In this document: in pieces, positions 1-11,400 of the stretch
How the letters are laid out: every line of letters starts with the position of its first letter
Position numbering within the stretch: the first letter of the stretch is position 1
Source of the DNA: Halalkalibacter oceani
Lineage (GTDB): Bacteria > Bacillota > Bacilli > Bacillales > Bacillaceae_D
Direction: 5' to 3'
DNA length: 64,000 bases
Assembly: GCF_023715605.1 (NCBI RefSeq)
Contig: NZ_JAMBOL010000005.1
Location: 1-64,000, forward strand
The notes under the pieces: model-generated
The model's database searches: none
Seen by the model: only the letters and a program-made list of their open reading frames with translations
What the model was told of the DNA's origin: nothing
Translations under genes and position numbers: made by a program

Positions 1-133
1 CCCTGTAAGAAATTTTAATTCGTTCTACTTCTATCCAGTAGTACTGGTGAGATTACTATTTGGTGTTAGTGAAATTTGGAGAATACACGAGTATTAGCGA
101 GAAAATTAAACTTTATTGAGGGAGGTTATGAAC

Positions 134-370
134 ATGGGATTTGTCCGTGTCGATGTAACAGGACAAGTAAAAGGGAAATACGAAGCGGGGACGCTGAATC
201 TTTACATTGGTGACACCCAAATTGGGAAAGTGTCGGAAACGAGTCAAGGCCTGCAGCATGACATGTTCCAGGGCTATGAATTTGAACAGGACAAAATTTA
301 CCGCTATGAGCAAGAAAAACCCGAACAAATCACCTCCTATGTCGACAGCTGCGAAGAAGGCTGGTGTTAA
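134..370 (+). CDS. yusG: YusG-like small protein (DUF2553)
   Basis: This 78-residue protein resembles YusG of Bacillus (DUF2553), a small soluble protein of unknown function. It has no signal peptide or membrane segment and ends in an acidic, cysteine-containing tail (SCEEGWC). Three in-frame starts are possible (TTG 116, ATG 128, ATG 134). The GGAGG at 121-125 lies about 8 bases before ATG 134 but almost touches ATG 128, so ATG 134 is chosen. It lies upstream of the met operon, as in B. subtilis, but hairpins and a separate promoter lie between, so it is probably transcribed independently. The family call rests on recalled similarity and context. Confidence 0.75.
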   Translation: MGFVRVDVTGQVKGKYEAGTLNLYIGDTQIGKVSETSQGLQHDMFQGYEFEQDKIYRYEQEKPEQITSYVDSCEEGWC

Positions 371-375
371 AGAGC

Positions 376-490
376 TGTATCAAAAGATGGTTTTCCTTTT
401 GATACAACCCCAAGCAGTAAGCGAAGTCTGCGCCTTGTGTTTAAAAGTCTGTCCCGAAGCGTTTTTCTTCGGTACAGACTTTGCGCAGAA
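376..490. other. Intergenic stretch with two strong hairpins
   Basis: Two inverted repeats follow yusG. The first pairs 376-386 with 396-406 (TGTATCAAAAG/CTTTTGATACA). The second pairs about 445-460 with 467-482, and an outer stem joins TCTGCGC near 427 to GCGCAGA near 484. Neither is followed by a clear U-tract, so they are not classic terminators, although the first probably ends or protects the yusG transcript. The minus strand of 380-592 is open for about 70 codons without a convincing protein. The stretch is best viewed as a structured intergenic element; nothing else is seen before the promoter at 646. Confidence 0.5.
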
Positions 491-645
491 CGAAGCCACT
501 GCCAGCAGTAAGGCATCGCTATCCACTAAGTATTTCCCCTGGCACACTGGCGCCTTCTTACCATAATCTCTTCTCCTCTTAAATAGTTCCATTTTTCAGA
601 AAATATCTTCCATATCTTCCTTTAACATTGGAAAAGGCAAAAAGA

Positions 646-675
646 TTGACAAGTATTTTTTCCTCGTGCTATTAT
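646..675 (+). promoter_or_regulatory. Sigma-A promoter of the met operon
   Basis: A perfect -35 box TTGACA (646-651), an 18-base spacer and the -10 box TATTAT (670-675) lie about 30 bases before the S-box aptamer, exactly where the promoter of a SAM-riboswitch transcript should be. Confidence 0.75.
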
Positions 676-705
676 TTCTTCATGCTAAAAGTAAGTATAA
701 TTTAG

Positions 706-805
706 CTCTTATCGAGAGCGGTGGAGGGACTGGCCCTGTGAAACCCGGCAACCATACCAATGGTGCTAAATCCTGCAAAGCGGAATGCTTTGAAAGATGA
801 GAGAG
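706..805 (+). promoter_or_regulatory. SAM-I riboswitch (S-box) aptamer
   Basis: The leader carries the conserved S-box core: a P1 arm near CTCTTATCGAGAG, then GGTGGAGGGACTGGCCCTG, GAAACCCGGCAACC, and the closing GATGAGAG arm near 796-805. Known S-boxes bind S-adenosylmethionine and then favour a terminator, shutting down methionine uptake and synthesis genes. It sits directly upstream of metNPQ, a classic S-box target. Confidence 0.93.
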
Positions 806-820
806 AGGCTCGTGTTCGCA

Positions 821-858
821 ACCTTTCTGTTCATTTGCTGATGCACAGGAGGGTTTTT
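821..858 (+). terminator. S-box expression-platform terminator
   Basis: ACCTTTCTGT (821-830) pairs with ACAGGAGGGT (845-854), with two G-U pairs, and is followed by a run of T. This is the hairpin expected to form when SAM is bound, ending transcription before metN. Confidence 0.8.
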
Positions 859-936
859 CTTATGAGAAACGTTCTGACATCCAGGAAACAAGTACTGTGC
901 AAAAAGAAAGTTAAGTGATCGGAAAGGTGTGATTTG

Positions 937-1965
937 ATGATTACGTTGCGCGATATTTATAAAGTATTTCAGACGAAGGATGGTCCGGTCCGAGCGGTGG
1001 ACGGGATTGATTTACGGATAAACGAAGGCGAGATCTTTGGCGTTATCGGTTATAGCGGCGCTGGGAAAAGTACATTGATCAGAATGGTGAATATGCTGGA
1101 ACGGCCGACTCAAGGGGAAGTCACGGTAGCCGGGCGCAACCTTTCGCAGTTACATGAGAAAGAGTTGCGGAAAGCGCGACAGGAAATCGGGATGATCTTT
1201 CAGCATTTTAATTTGCTTTGGTCCCGTACCGTGCGTGAAAACATCGCATTCCCGCTTGAAATCGCCGGAGTAAAGAAACCAGAGCGTGATCGGCGCGTTG
1301 ATGAATTAATTAAACTTGTCGGTCTGGCCGGCAGAGAAGAAAGCTATCCTTCACAGCTTAGTGGCGGTCAAAAGCAGCGGGTCGGGATCGCCAGGGCACT
1401 GGCGAATAATCCGAAGGTTCTTCTATGCGATGAAGCGACATCCGCTTTAGATCCGAAAACAACGGACGCGATTCTCGACTTACTCGTCGACATTAATGAA
1501 AAGCTTGGATTGACGATTATCTTGATTACGCATGAAATGCATGTCATCCGGAAAATCTGTCATCAGGTCGCCGTAATGGAAGCGGGCAAGGTCGTTGAGC
1601 AAGGGCCGGTACGCGAAGTGTTTAGAAAGCCAAAAGAGGCGATGACAAAGGAGTTTGTCAAGCAAATAACCGAGCCGGAGGAAACAGCCGACGCGATTTC
1701 GCATATGCTGGCTGAATCTCCTGAAGGGAAAGTTGTCCAACTGACATTTGTCGGAGAAGAAACAGAGCGGCCGCTTATTAGCCAGCTGATCCGTCAATTT
1801 GATATCGACGTCAATATTGTTCAAGGAAAAATAACGAAAATCCAGGCGGGCTCTTATGGAACGTTGTTTATTGCTCTTGATGGAAAACCCGAACAAATCG
1901 AAGCGGCGATTGCCTTTATCCGCAGTAAGCAGGTTGAGGTGGAGGTGATTTCGCATGTTGAATGA
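937..1965 (+). CDS. metN: Methionine ABC importer ATPase MetN
   Basis: The 342-residue ATPase drives methionine (and methionine sulfoxide) import with MetP and MetQ. The N-terminal ABC domain has Walker A GYSGAGKST near residue 38, signature LSGGQKQR near 138 and Walker B LLCDEATSALD. The last 80 or so residues form the NIL domain, which in known MetN proteins binds intracellular methionine and inhibits transport. TTG 934 lies just before ATG 937; AAAGGTG at 923-929 is better spaced to the ATG. The S-box leader controls it, and its end overlaps metP by 11 bases. Confidence 0.95.
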   Translation: MITLRDIYKVFQTKDGPVRAVDGIDLRINEGEIFGVIGYSGAGKSTLIRMVNMLERPTQGEVTVAGRNLSQLHEKELRKARQEIGMIFQHFNLLWSRTVRENIAFPLEIAGVKKPERDRRVDELIKLVGLAGREESYPSQLSGGQKQRVGIARALANNPKVLLCDEATSALDPKTTDAILDLLVDINEKLGLTIILITHEMHVIRKICHQVAVMEAGKVVEQGPVREVFRKPKEAMTKEFVKQITEPEETADAISHMLAESPEGKVVQLTFVGEETERPLISQLIRQFDIDVNIVQGKITKIQAGSYGTLFIALDGKPEQIEAAIAFIRSKQVEVEVISHVE

Positions 1966-2611
1966 AGTGAAATGGGACGGATTGTGGAATGCGACAGTGG
2001 AAACAGTTTATATGACCGGCATCTCCGTAGCGGCAACATTCTTCCTCGGTCTTATTCTCGGCTTGATTTTGTATTTAACAAGTAAAGGGAACCTGTGGGA
2101 AAACAGGTTTATCAACCAGCTGTTCAGTTTATTTGTTAATGTTTTTCGCTCTATTCCATTTATTATTTTGATTATTTTACTGATCCCGTTTACGCGTGCC
2201 CTTGTCGGTTCGATGCTTGGCGCGAACGCCGCCCTGCCGGCTTTAATTATTGGAGCGGCTCCTTTTTACGCGCGGATGGTGGAAATTGCTCTCCGTGAAA
2301 TCGATAAAGGGGTCATTGAAGCCTCCAAGGCAATGGGTGCGAGCAACTGGACGATTATCCGCAAGGTCTTGATTCCGGAAGCGTTGCCGGCGTTACTATC
2401 CGGCATTACCGTGACGGCGATCGCGCTCGTCAGTTATACGGCGATGGCCGGAGTGATCGGCGCCGGCGGTCTTGGGCATTTTGCCTTTTTGGAAGGATTC
2501 CAGCGTTCCAACAGTCAGATTACATTCGTGGCAACAATAGTCATCGTGATCATTGTCTTTATTATTCAATGGATCGGCGACTATTTTACCAATAAAACAG
2601 ACAAACGATAA
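1955..2611 (+). CDS. metP: Methionine ABC importer permease MetP
   Basis: This 218-residue inner-membrane permease has about five hydrophobic segments and the MetI/MetP EAA loop (EASKAMGASNWTIIRKVLIPEALP), followed by the conserved YTAMAGVIGAGGLG stretch. It forms a homodimeric channel with MetN. Its start overlaps the end of metN, showing translational coupling, and metQ follows after 17 bases. Length and motifs are normal for the family. Confidence 0.94.
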   Translation: MLNEVKWDGLWNATVETVYMTGISVAATFFLGLILGLILYLTSKGNLWENRFINQLFSLFVNVFRSIPFIILIILLIPFTRALVGSMLGANAALPALIIGAAPFYARMVEIALREIDKGVIEASKAMGASNWTIIRKVLIPEALPALLSGITVTAIALVSYTAMAGVIGAGGLGHFAFLEGFQRSNSQITFVATIVIVIIVFIIQWIGDYFTNKTDKR

Positions 2612-2628
2612 CGAAGGGGGAAACAAAT

Positions 2629-3486
2629 ATGAAAAAGTTTTTACACTTGATTGGAGCAGCGACATTGGCCCTGTCCTTGGCGGCGTGCGGAGGCACCGAT
2701 GAAGAAGCACCTGATACGGGAGCGGATGAAGCAGGTGAGCCGCAGGAGGAAGCTGTTACATTAAGCGTGGGGGCATCAGCTGTGCCACATGCTGAAATTC
2801 TTGAAGCGGCGAAGCCTTTATTAGCAGAAGAAGGAATTGAGCTCGAAATTGTGCCATTCCAGGATTATATTTTGCCGAACCACGCGTTGCGTGACGGCGA
2901 TATTGATGCAAACTATTTTCAGACGCCGGGTTATTTAGAAATGCAGATCGAAGAAAATGATTATGATTTTGTTAGTATCGGAGAAGTACACGCAGAACCG
3001 ATCGGGATTTATTCTCAGGAGTACAGCAGCCTGGATGAGCTTCCAGAGGGCGCGAACATTATTATGAGTGATTCAATCAGCGACCATGGCCGGATTTTGC
3101 CGATTTTTGAACGTGCCGGCTTGATTGAGCTGGATGTAGCGGAAGGCGAGCTTGCCACAGTCGATAACATTGTCTCCAACCCGAAAAATCTCCGTTTCGG
3201 TGAAACTCAGGTTGAAGCAAGAATGCTCGCGCCATCCTTTGAAAGCGGCGAAGGAGATGCCGTGGCGATTAATACGAATTACGCGCTGGAAGGCGGCATC
3301 GACATTGAACAGTACGGAATCGCGTTTGAAGGGGAAGACGTCCTTCAACCGAACTTAATTGTTGTCCGGGCTGAGGATGAAGAACGTCCAGAAGTGTTAA
3401 AGCTGCTGGAAGTTCTCCAATCCGAGGAAATCGAACAGTTTATTTTAGAGACGTATAACGGAGCCGTTATTCCGATTTCACAATAA
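2629..3486 (+). CDS. metQ: Methionine-binding lipoprotein MetQ
   Basis: The 285-residue extracellular substrate-binding lipoprotein delivers methionine to MetNP. The signal peptide ends in a lipobox (LSLAAC, Cys at about residue 20), so the mature protein is tethered to the membrane outer face. A low-complexity acidic linker follows, then the NlpA/MetQ fold with the typical VPHAEIL and DGDIDANYFQTPGY stretches. A good GGGG-type RBS precedes ATG 2629. The gene is last in the S-box operon and is followed by a strong terminator. Confidence 0.95.
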   Translation: MKKFLHLIGAATLALSLAACGGTDEEAPDTGADEAGEPQEEAVTLSVGASAVPHAEILEAAKPLLAEEGIELEIVPFQDYILPNHALRDGDIDANYFQTPGYLEMQIEENDYDFVSIGEVHAEPIGIYSQEYSSLDELPEGANIIMSDSISDHGRILPIFERAGLIELDVAEGELATVDNIVSNPKNLRFGETQVEARMLAPSFESGEGDAVAINTNYALEGGIDIEQYGIAFEGEDVLQPNLIVVRAEDEERPEVLKLLEVLQSEEIEQFILETYNGAVIPISQ

Positions 3487-3506
3487 CAATTAAATAAGAA
3501 GAAAGT

Positions 3507-3556
3507 GGGAGTGTGGAGAAAAAGGTGTTCCCTTTTTGCCACACTCCCTTTCTTTA
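3507..3556 (+). terminator. Terminator of metNPQ
   Basis: GGGAGTGTGG (3507-3516) pairs perfectly with CCACACTCCC (3539-3548), with an inner AAAAGG/CCTTTTT helix and a T-rich tail. Confidence 0.9.
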
Positions 3557-3763
3557 ATTTAGCTTTTGCGGCTGGAGTGTCCATGTACTTTCCCTCTTTA
3601 TCCGGTCATCTTTGGAGCGATGATGTATTCGGCAATGGCCGGGCCGACTAATAAGGGAGTTTATCATCAATTTGTTTTAACCATCCAGCATCGATCAGTC
3701 CTGGCGAATATTTAAGGGCAATTTACAAATAATAAGGCCATTACTAAAGGAGGCTTGAAAAGG

Positions 3764-4141
3764 ATGGAGCAGCAACAGGAGAACAGTCCAATCGAAATGG
3801 CGCTACAGGATTATAAAGAAGGAATCGGTTTTTTTACCGAAAAAATGCCGCAAATCGCCAAGAAATACAATGCTTTCACTGAGGCCTGTTTTGCCAAGGG
3901 GAAGCTTTCCCAAAAGGAAAAACAGCTGATCGCGCTCGGCATCAGTATTTTTTCTCAGGATGAGTACTGCATTATTTACCATACAAAAGGCTGTCTCGAT
4001 CAAGGCTGTGAAGAGGAAGAAATTCTTGAGGCTGTTGGCGTGACGGCTGCCTTTGGCGGAGGAGCGGCCTTAAGCCAGGCGGTGACGCTCGTGCAGGAGA
4101 CGATTCGTGACCTTTCGGGTAAAGATAAACAGATTCAGTAA
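3764..4141 (+). CDS. yurZ: Carboxymuconolactone decarboxylase/AhpD-fold protein YurZ
   Basis: The 125-residue, all-helical protein belongs to the carboxymuconolactone decarboxylase/AhpD superfamily. The diagnostic stretch is [16 protein letters not shown], with a Cys and a His three residues later, where peroxidase-type members have a redox-active CxxC plus His. The true substrate is not known for the B. subtilis homologue, which sits in the same place between metQ and sufC. AAAGGAGG at 3746-3753 supports ATG 3764 rather than TTG 3755, which would touch the RBS. It has its own downstream hairpin and is probably monocistronic. Confidence 0.78.
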   Translation: MEQQQENSPIEMALQDYKEGIGFFTEKMPQIAKKYNAFTEACFAKGKLSQKEKQLIALGISIFSQDEYCIIYHTKGCLDQGCEEEEILEAVGVTAAFGGGAALSQAVTLVQETIRDLSGKDKQIQ

Positions 4142-4181
4142 TGGATCAGAAAGTGGAAACCACCTAACAGCATAACAAGGG

Positions 4182-4216
4182 AAAACTGAGTGGTGCGCCG
4201 GCTGCTCAGTTTTTTA
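4182..4216 (+). terminator. Terminator after yurZ
   Basis: AAAACTGAG (4182-4190) pairs with CTCAGTTTT (4205-4213) and runs into a T tract. Confidence 0.82.
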
Positions 4217-4296
4217 CATGAGAGCTTGTCAGATTTGCCCGCTGTCTTAGTTGCAAAATGACGACAGGGAATGTAAGGTAGAATCATTCACTTGCC

Positions 4297-4325
4297 TTGA
4301 ACTTATAATGGATTTGTTATAAGAT
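4297..4325 (+). promoter_or_regulatory. Candidate sigma-A promoter of the suf operon
   Basis: TTGAAC (4297-4302), a 17-base spacer and TAAGAT (4320-4325, within TATAAGAT) lie about 90 bases before sufC, in the only AT-rich region between the yurZ terminator and the operon. Other -10-like hexamers are close by, so the exact boxes are uncertain. Confidence 0.5.
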
Positions 4326-4412
4326 TAGAATGAGAATAGATTGAGAATAACACAAAAAAAGATTCATCCTATCTAAGGGTAGATGAAGGAAAATACATTG
4401 GAGGTCATTGGT

Positions 4413-5198
4413 ATGTCTGCACCATTTTTAAAGATTGAAGATTTACATGTAGCAGTTGAAGGTACGGAAATTTTGAAGGGATTTAACCTTGAGATAAAAG
4501 GTGGAGAAATTCACGCTATCATGGGGCCGAATGGAACTGGTAAATCAACTTTGGCGTCAGCGATTATGGGTCATCCGAAGTATGAGATTACATCCGGCTC
4601 TATTACAATGGACGGCGAGGATGTACTTGAAATGGAAGTTGACGAACGGGCAAAGGCCGGATTGTTTTTAGCAATGCAATATCCAAGCGAAATTAGCGGG
4701 ATTACAAATGCAGACTTTTTACGCTCTGCGATTAACTCAAAGCGTGAAGAAGGTGACGAAATTTCTTTAATGAAATTTATTCGCCAGCTTGACGAGAAGA
4801 TGGGCTTGCTTGAAATTGATGAATCATTCTCACATCGCTATTTAAATGAAGGTTTCTCAGGCGGAGAGAAGAAGCGTAATGAAATTCTTCAACTATTAAT
4901 GCTTGAGCCGAAAATTGCGATTCTTGATGAGATTGATTCAGGTTTGGATATTGACGCTCTTAAAGTCGTTTCTCAAGGCGTTAACGCGATGCGCGGTTCA
5001 GAATTCGGCTGTCTGATTATTACACACTATCAACGCCTCCTTAACTATATTACACCTGATAAAGTACACGTCATGATGCAGGGTCGCATTGTCAAGTCCG
5101 GCGGCTCAGAGCTTGCAACTCGTCTTGAAGCTGAAGGGTATGACTGGATCAAAGAAGAGCTTGGTATTGAAGATGAACGTGTCAATCAGGAAGCGTAA
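4413..5198 (+). CDS. sufC: Fe-S assembly ATPase SufC
   Basis: The 261-residue ABC-type ATPase forms the SufBC2D scaffold on which Fe-S clusters are built. Visible motifs are Walker A GPNGTGKST (about residue 37), the Suf-specific signature FSGGEKKR and Walker B IAILDEIDSGLD. It is cytosolic and lacks a partner permease. ATG 4413 is chosen because GGAGG at 4400-4404 is well placed; the in-frame ATG 4383 has no RBS. It opens the sufC-sufD-sufS-sufU-sufB order typical of Firmicutes. Confidence 0.96.
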   Translation: MSAPFLKIEDLHVAVEGTEILKGFNLEIKGGEIHAIMGPNGTGKSTLASAIMGHPKYEITSGSITMDGEDVLEMEVDERAKAGLFLAMQYPSEISGITNADFLRSAINSKREEGDEISLMKFIRQLDEKMGLLEIDESFSHRYLNEGFSGGEKKRNEILQLLMLEPKIAILDEIDSGLDIDALKVVSQGVNAMRGSEFGCLIITHYQRLLNYITPDKVHVMMQGRIVKSGGSELATRLEAEGYDWIKEELGIEDERVNQEA

Positions 5199-5250
5199 GA
5201 ACTTTTAAAGAAAAAGAAAACAGCAGAAACAATAGTAAAGGGTGGTATGT

Positions 5251-8217
<2,967 letters not shown>

Positions 8218-8251
8218 GTTTTGGTAAAGATAATTACAAGGAGGGTTTCAA

Positions 8252-9649
8252 ATGGCGAAAAAAATGCCTGAAATCGGGGAATATCAATATGGGTTCTCAG
8301 ACCGTGACGTATCGATTTTCCGTTCGAAGCGCGGGTTGACACGTGAAATCGTGGAAGAAATTTCACGGATGAAGGAAGAACCGCAGTGGATGCTTGATTT
8401 CCGCTTAAAATCATTAGAATTGTTTTACAGCATGCCGATGCCTCAATGGGGTGGCGACTTATCGGAATTAAACTTTGATGACATCACTTACTATGTAAAG
8501 CCATCAGAGAAGTCCGAGAAATCATGGGATGAAGTGCCGGAAGAAATTAAAAATACGTTCGATAAGCTCGGTATTCCAGAAGCGGAGCAAAAGTATTTAG
8601 CCGGTGTTTCAGCGCAATACGAATCAGAAGTTGTTTATCATAACATGAAGGAAGAATTGTCTGAACAAGGTATTCTGTTTACTGATACAGATACCGCTCT
8701 TAAAGAGCATGAGGAAATTTTCAGAGAGCACTTCGGTAAAACGATTCCGCCATCCGACAACAAGTTTGCCGCATTGAATTCAGCGGTTTGGTCCGGCGGT
8801 TCATTCATTTACGTGCCAAAAGGAGTCAAGTCGGATACGCCATTACAAGCGTATTTCCGGATTAACTCAGAAAACATGGGTCAATTTGAGCGGACGTTGA
8901 TTATCGCTGACGAAGAAAGCTCTGTCCACTATGTGGAAGGCTGTACGGCACCGGTTTATTCAACGAATTCCTTACACAGTGCAGTCGTTGAAATCATCGT
9001 TAAGAAAAATGCGTACTGCCGTTATACGACAATCCAAAACTGGGCGCCAAACATCTACAACCTCGTCACAAAGCGTGCCGTTGCAGATGCCGGAGCGACA
9101 ATGGAGTGGGTTGACGGTAACATCGGCTCGAAGCTGACAATGAAGTATCCTGCTGTTATTATGCGCGGTGAAGGAGCGAAAGGAACAGTGCTTTCGATCG
9201 CGATTGCCGGTAAAGGTCAGCATCAGGATGCTGGTGCGAAGGTGAGTCACCTTGCTCCAAATTGTTCTTCAACGATTGTATCGAAGTCGATTTCTAAGCA
9301 TGGCGGGAAAGTCACCTACCGTGGAATCTGCCACTTCGGCCGCCGTTCGGATGGGTCGAAGTCAAAGATCGAATGTGATACGTTGATTATGGATAACGAA
9401 TCAACATCAGATACAATCCCATACAACGAAATTTTAAATAACAACATCACACTAGAGCACGAAGCAACCGTTTCAAAAGTATCGGAAGACCAATTGTTCT
9501 ACTTGATGAGCCGTGGTATTTCTGAGCAGGAAGCAACAGAAATGATCGTCATGGGCTTCATCGAGCCATTCACAAAAGAACTTCCAATGGAATACGCCGT
9601 CGAAATGAACCGTTTGATTAAGTTCGAGATGGAAGGTTCAATTGGATAA
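8252..9649 (+). CDS. sufB: Fe-S scaffold subunit SufB
   Basis: The 465-residue SufB is the main scaffold subunit that receives sulfur and holds the nascent cluster with SufC and SufD. Conserved SufB stretches are [40 protein letters not shown] and [19 protein letters not shown]; Cys residues of the first and third are candidate cluster or sulfur ligands. AAGGAGGG precedes ATG 8252. It is last in the operon and is followed by a strong terminator. Confidence 0.96.
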   Translation: MAKKMPEIGEYQYGFSDRDVSIFRSKRGLTREIVEEISRMKEEPQWMLDFRLKSLELFYSMPMPQWGGDLSELNFDDITYYVKPSEKSEKSWDEVPEEIKNTFDKLGIPEAEQKYLAGVSAQYESEVVYHNMKEELSEQGILFTDTDTALKEHEEIFREHFGKTIPPSDNKFAALNSAVWSGGSFIYVPKGVKSDTPLQAYFRINSENMGQFERTLIIADEESSVHYVEGCTAPVYSTNSLHSAVVEIIVKKNAYCRYTTIQNWAPNIYNLVTKRAVADAGATMEWVDGNIGSKLTMKYPAVIMRGEGAKGTVLSIAIAGKGQHQDAGAKVSHLAPNCSSTIVSKSISKHGGKVTYRGICHFGRRSDGSKSKIECDTLIMDNESTSDTIPYNEILNNNITLEHEATVSKVSEDQLFYLMSRGISEQEATEMIVMGFIEPFTKELPMEYAVEMNRLIKFEMEGSIG

Positions 9650-9691
9650 TGAATGATTGAGACTTGAACTAAACAATTTAATAAAAACATC

Positions 9692-9736
9692 AAAAGACTC
9701 CGGTTATCGTTTTTGGGTAACCGGGGTCTTTTGTAT
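9692..9736 (+). terminator. Terminator of the suf operon
   Basis: AAAAGACTCCGGTTA (9692-9706) pairs with TAACCGGGGTCTTTT (9718-9732), a long stem ending in T residues. Confidence 0.9.
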
Positions 9737-9832
9737 GTCTCAAAAACATTTGCTGGAGTTGTCCCTCCTGAACCTGAAGTTCACCGAGTGAATGTTTTCG
9801 GGAGAATTGAGAGGAATGGGAGATGTTTTTGA

Positions 9833-9940
9833 CGATGCGTTGCGCGCCTTTCTTCGAAGTATCTACTCGTAGCAAGGCTTTAAGGCCCATTACTAAAAAG
9901 CTGCTGAAAGTGAAAATCGTATTTTTTCAGCAGCTTCGTC
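9833..9940. repeat. Dispersed intergenic repeat, copy A
   Basis: The segment contains CTCGTAGCAAGGCTTT and, after it, a hairpin AAAAAGCTGCTGAAA (9895-9909)/TTTTTTCAGCAGCTT (9922-9936). The same order of elements occurs at 63647-63780 on the same strand, and the hairpin motif recurs in the yunC terminator near 16074-16107. It fills the gap between sufB and the convergent hypothetical gene and may act as a terminator. Confidence 0.7.
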
Positions 9941-9960
9941 TATTTCGGATTATATTCTAT

Positions 9961-10530
9961 TCAGTTATCGTCATAGGTTTCCAATACGTCTACTTTCAAT
10001 TCAGAATATTGTTCGTTATTTATATTTAATTCTTCTTCCATTTCATCTTTTTCATCAATGTTAAATTTACCTTGGTTTAGTGAATTGATCCAATAACTTT
10101 TAGAGCCTTCCCTATATTTTAAAAATAATATATATTCAGCTCCTGCTTGTAGAGGTGTATAGTCATCGTAGAAATAAATGGTTTCTCCAGGTTGAATTCC
10201 GTTATCTATTCGATAGTATGGTTCTGTAACTTTAAGAGTTTGATTTTCCTTTAGAACCGCATGATCATCTTTTATAATATTTGTTATCAATACCTCTGTG
10301 TTTGTTCGACCATCTCTAAAGCCATACTCATTCATAATAATATTTTCTGATTTATCTGTTGCTACTGCTTCAATAACAAGGTCTGAATGGTTCGTAATTT
10401 CTTCGGCACTTTCAAATAAAACATGTTCAACTTGATTTCTTACTTCTTTAACGATGACATTGTCTGCAACTACGTTACTGGAAGTGGCAATAAAAATCAA
10501 GGACAACGAAACGAATAAACTCTTTTTCAC
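9961..10530 (-). CDS. Secreted hypothetical protein
   Basis: This 189-residue protein has a clear signal peptide (MKKSLFVSLSLIFIATSSNVVA) and a mature domain rich in acidic residues, with the stretches GETIYFYDDYTPLQAGAEYILFLKY and EEITNHSDLVIEAVA. I do not assign a function. The start is GTG at 10530, with a weak GGGGG RBS embedded in the end of the degenerate gene upstream (10534-10850), which suggests that the two formed an operon before the upstream gene decayed. Codon usage is more AT-rich than the suf and yun neighbours, consistent with an accessory origin. Confidence 0.7.
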   Translation of the reverse strand: MKKSLFVSLSLIFIATSSNVVADNVIVKEVRNQVEHVLFESAEEITNHSDLVIEAVATDKSENIIMNEYGFRDGRTNTEVLITNIIKDDHAVLKENQTLKVTEPYYRIDNGIQPGETIYFYDDYTPLQAGAEYILFLKYREGSKSYWINSLNQGKFNIDEKDEMEEELNINNEQYSELKVDVLETYDDN

Positions 10531-10533
10531 TTT

Positions 10534-10850
10534 AATACCCCCATTTTACTCTTAAGTGCGTAATATCAGTCGACGTTGGAGTAGACAATCTAAATCGACC
10601 ACTCTTCATCCAGTGATTTCCTGCGTGTGCAGGGCTATTTTTAAAATGATTCAGACCAAGAATGTGTCTCCAATTTCATGCCCGGCTACTTCACAGTTAG
10701 GATATCCTTCCTCTACTGATTGATCATGATCATATCTTATTCTTCCTTGGTCATAATTTTAACCATTAGTAACAGATGTTGCAGGAACTTGAGTGACTCC
10801 ACCATAAAAATTGTAATTCCAATAGTCAGCGACTGCAATTATTCTAGGTG
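10534..10850 (-). pseudogene. Degenerate secreted-protein gene remnant
   Basis: On the minus strand the codons from about 10845 to 10534 give a plausible protein broken by one in-frame stop and one frameshift. The readable pieces are DYWNYNFYGGVTQVPATSVTNG, then (after TAA) NYDQGRIRYDHDQSVEEGYP and NCEVAGHEIGDTF, then in another frame NSPAHAGNHWMKSGRFRLS and TDITHLRVKWGY, ending in TAA just before the gene at 10530. The 5' part is missing where it meets the mgtE remnant. The family is not recognised; the composition suggests a secreted protein. Confidence 0.6.
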
Positions 10851-10851
10851 G

Positions 10852-11292
10852 TCGCTGGAAGCAGTGGTGATGCTTGCTGTTTTTATCCCGATGGTCATGG
10901 GGTCGGCTGGAAATATTGGAACACAGTCTTTAGCCGTAGTAGTCCGAGGCTTAGCTGTAGGAACAATTGATAAAAAAAGTGTACGAAAGTTAATACAATG
11001 TCAATTTTTTATCGGGATTATTGTTGGTTTTTTATGTGGATTGGTGATCGCCATTGTGATCTCTCTTATTCCTTTCCTGCAAAGTTCGTGGTTATTGGGT
11101 TTAATTGTTGGCGGCTCAATTATGGCCTCATTAAGTGTCGTATGTGTCGTAGGAGCTGTTATGCCTTTACTTATTAATAAACTGAAACTTGATCCTGCGT
11201 TAGCTTCGGGTCCATTTGTGACGGCGATTGGTGATATACTCAGTTTATCAATCTACTTTTCGATCGCTACCTCTCTTTTAGAGTATTTATAA
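10852..11292 (+). pseudogene. mgtE: C-terminal fragment of an MgtE-type magnesium transporter
   Basis: About 146 residues match the C-terminal membrane domain of MgtE magnesium channels: FIPMVMGSAGNIGTQSLAVVVRGLAVG, followed by three or four hydrophobic segments and the normal terminus with LDPALASGPFVTAIGDILS. Full MgtE proteins are about 450 residues with N-terminal and CBS domains; these are absent. The open frame extends upstream to 10720, but those residues come from the antisense of the neighbouring remnant, so the join is near 10850. No RBS precedes the fragment. It is a 5'-truncated pseudogene. Confidence 0.8.
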
Positions 11293-11400
11293 GTGAAGGA
11301 TTAACTTCTTACTGCCTTATCCCGCCCTGAATTTGGTATACTTTAGTCAAGAAATTGGGAAAATGACAAGGGAAGAATACGTCTGAAAGGAGTGAGCGTT

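Noticed and set aside
1-133. A gene or leader at the left edge
   Set aside because: The first 133 bases are AT-rich with no convincing frame, hairpin or promoter; nothing can be supported there beyond the yusG RBS.
4304-4323. A PerR/Fur-like box upstream of sufC (TTATAAT...TTATAA)
   Set aside because: The two halves are too far apart and too degenerate for the known consensus; they are better explained as promoter hexamers.
10720-10851. Upstream extension of the mgtE fragment frame to ATG 10720
   Set aside because: Its residues are not MgtE-like and come from the antisense of the neighbouring remnant; no RBS is present.
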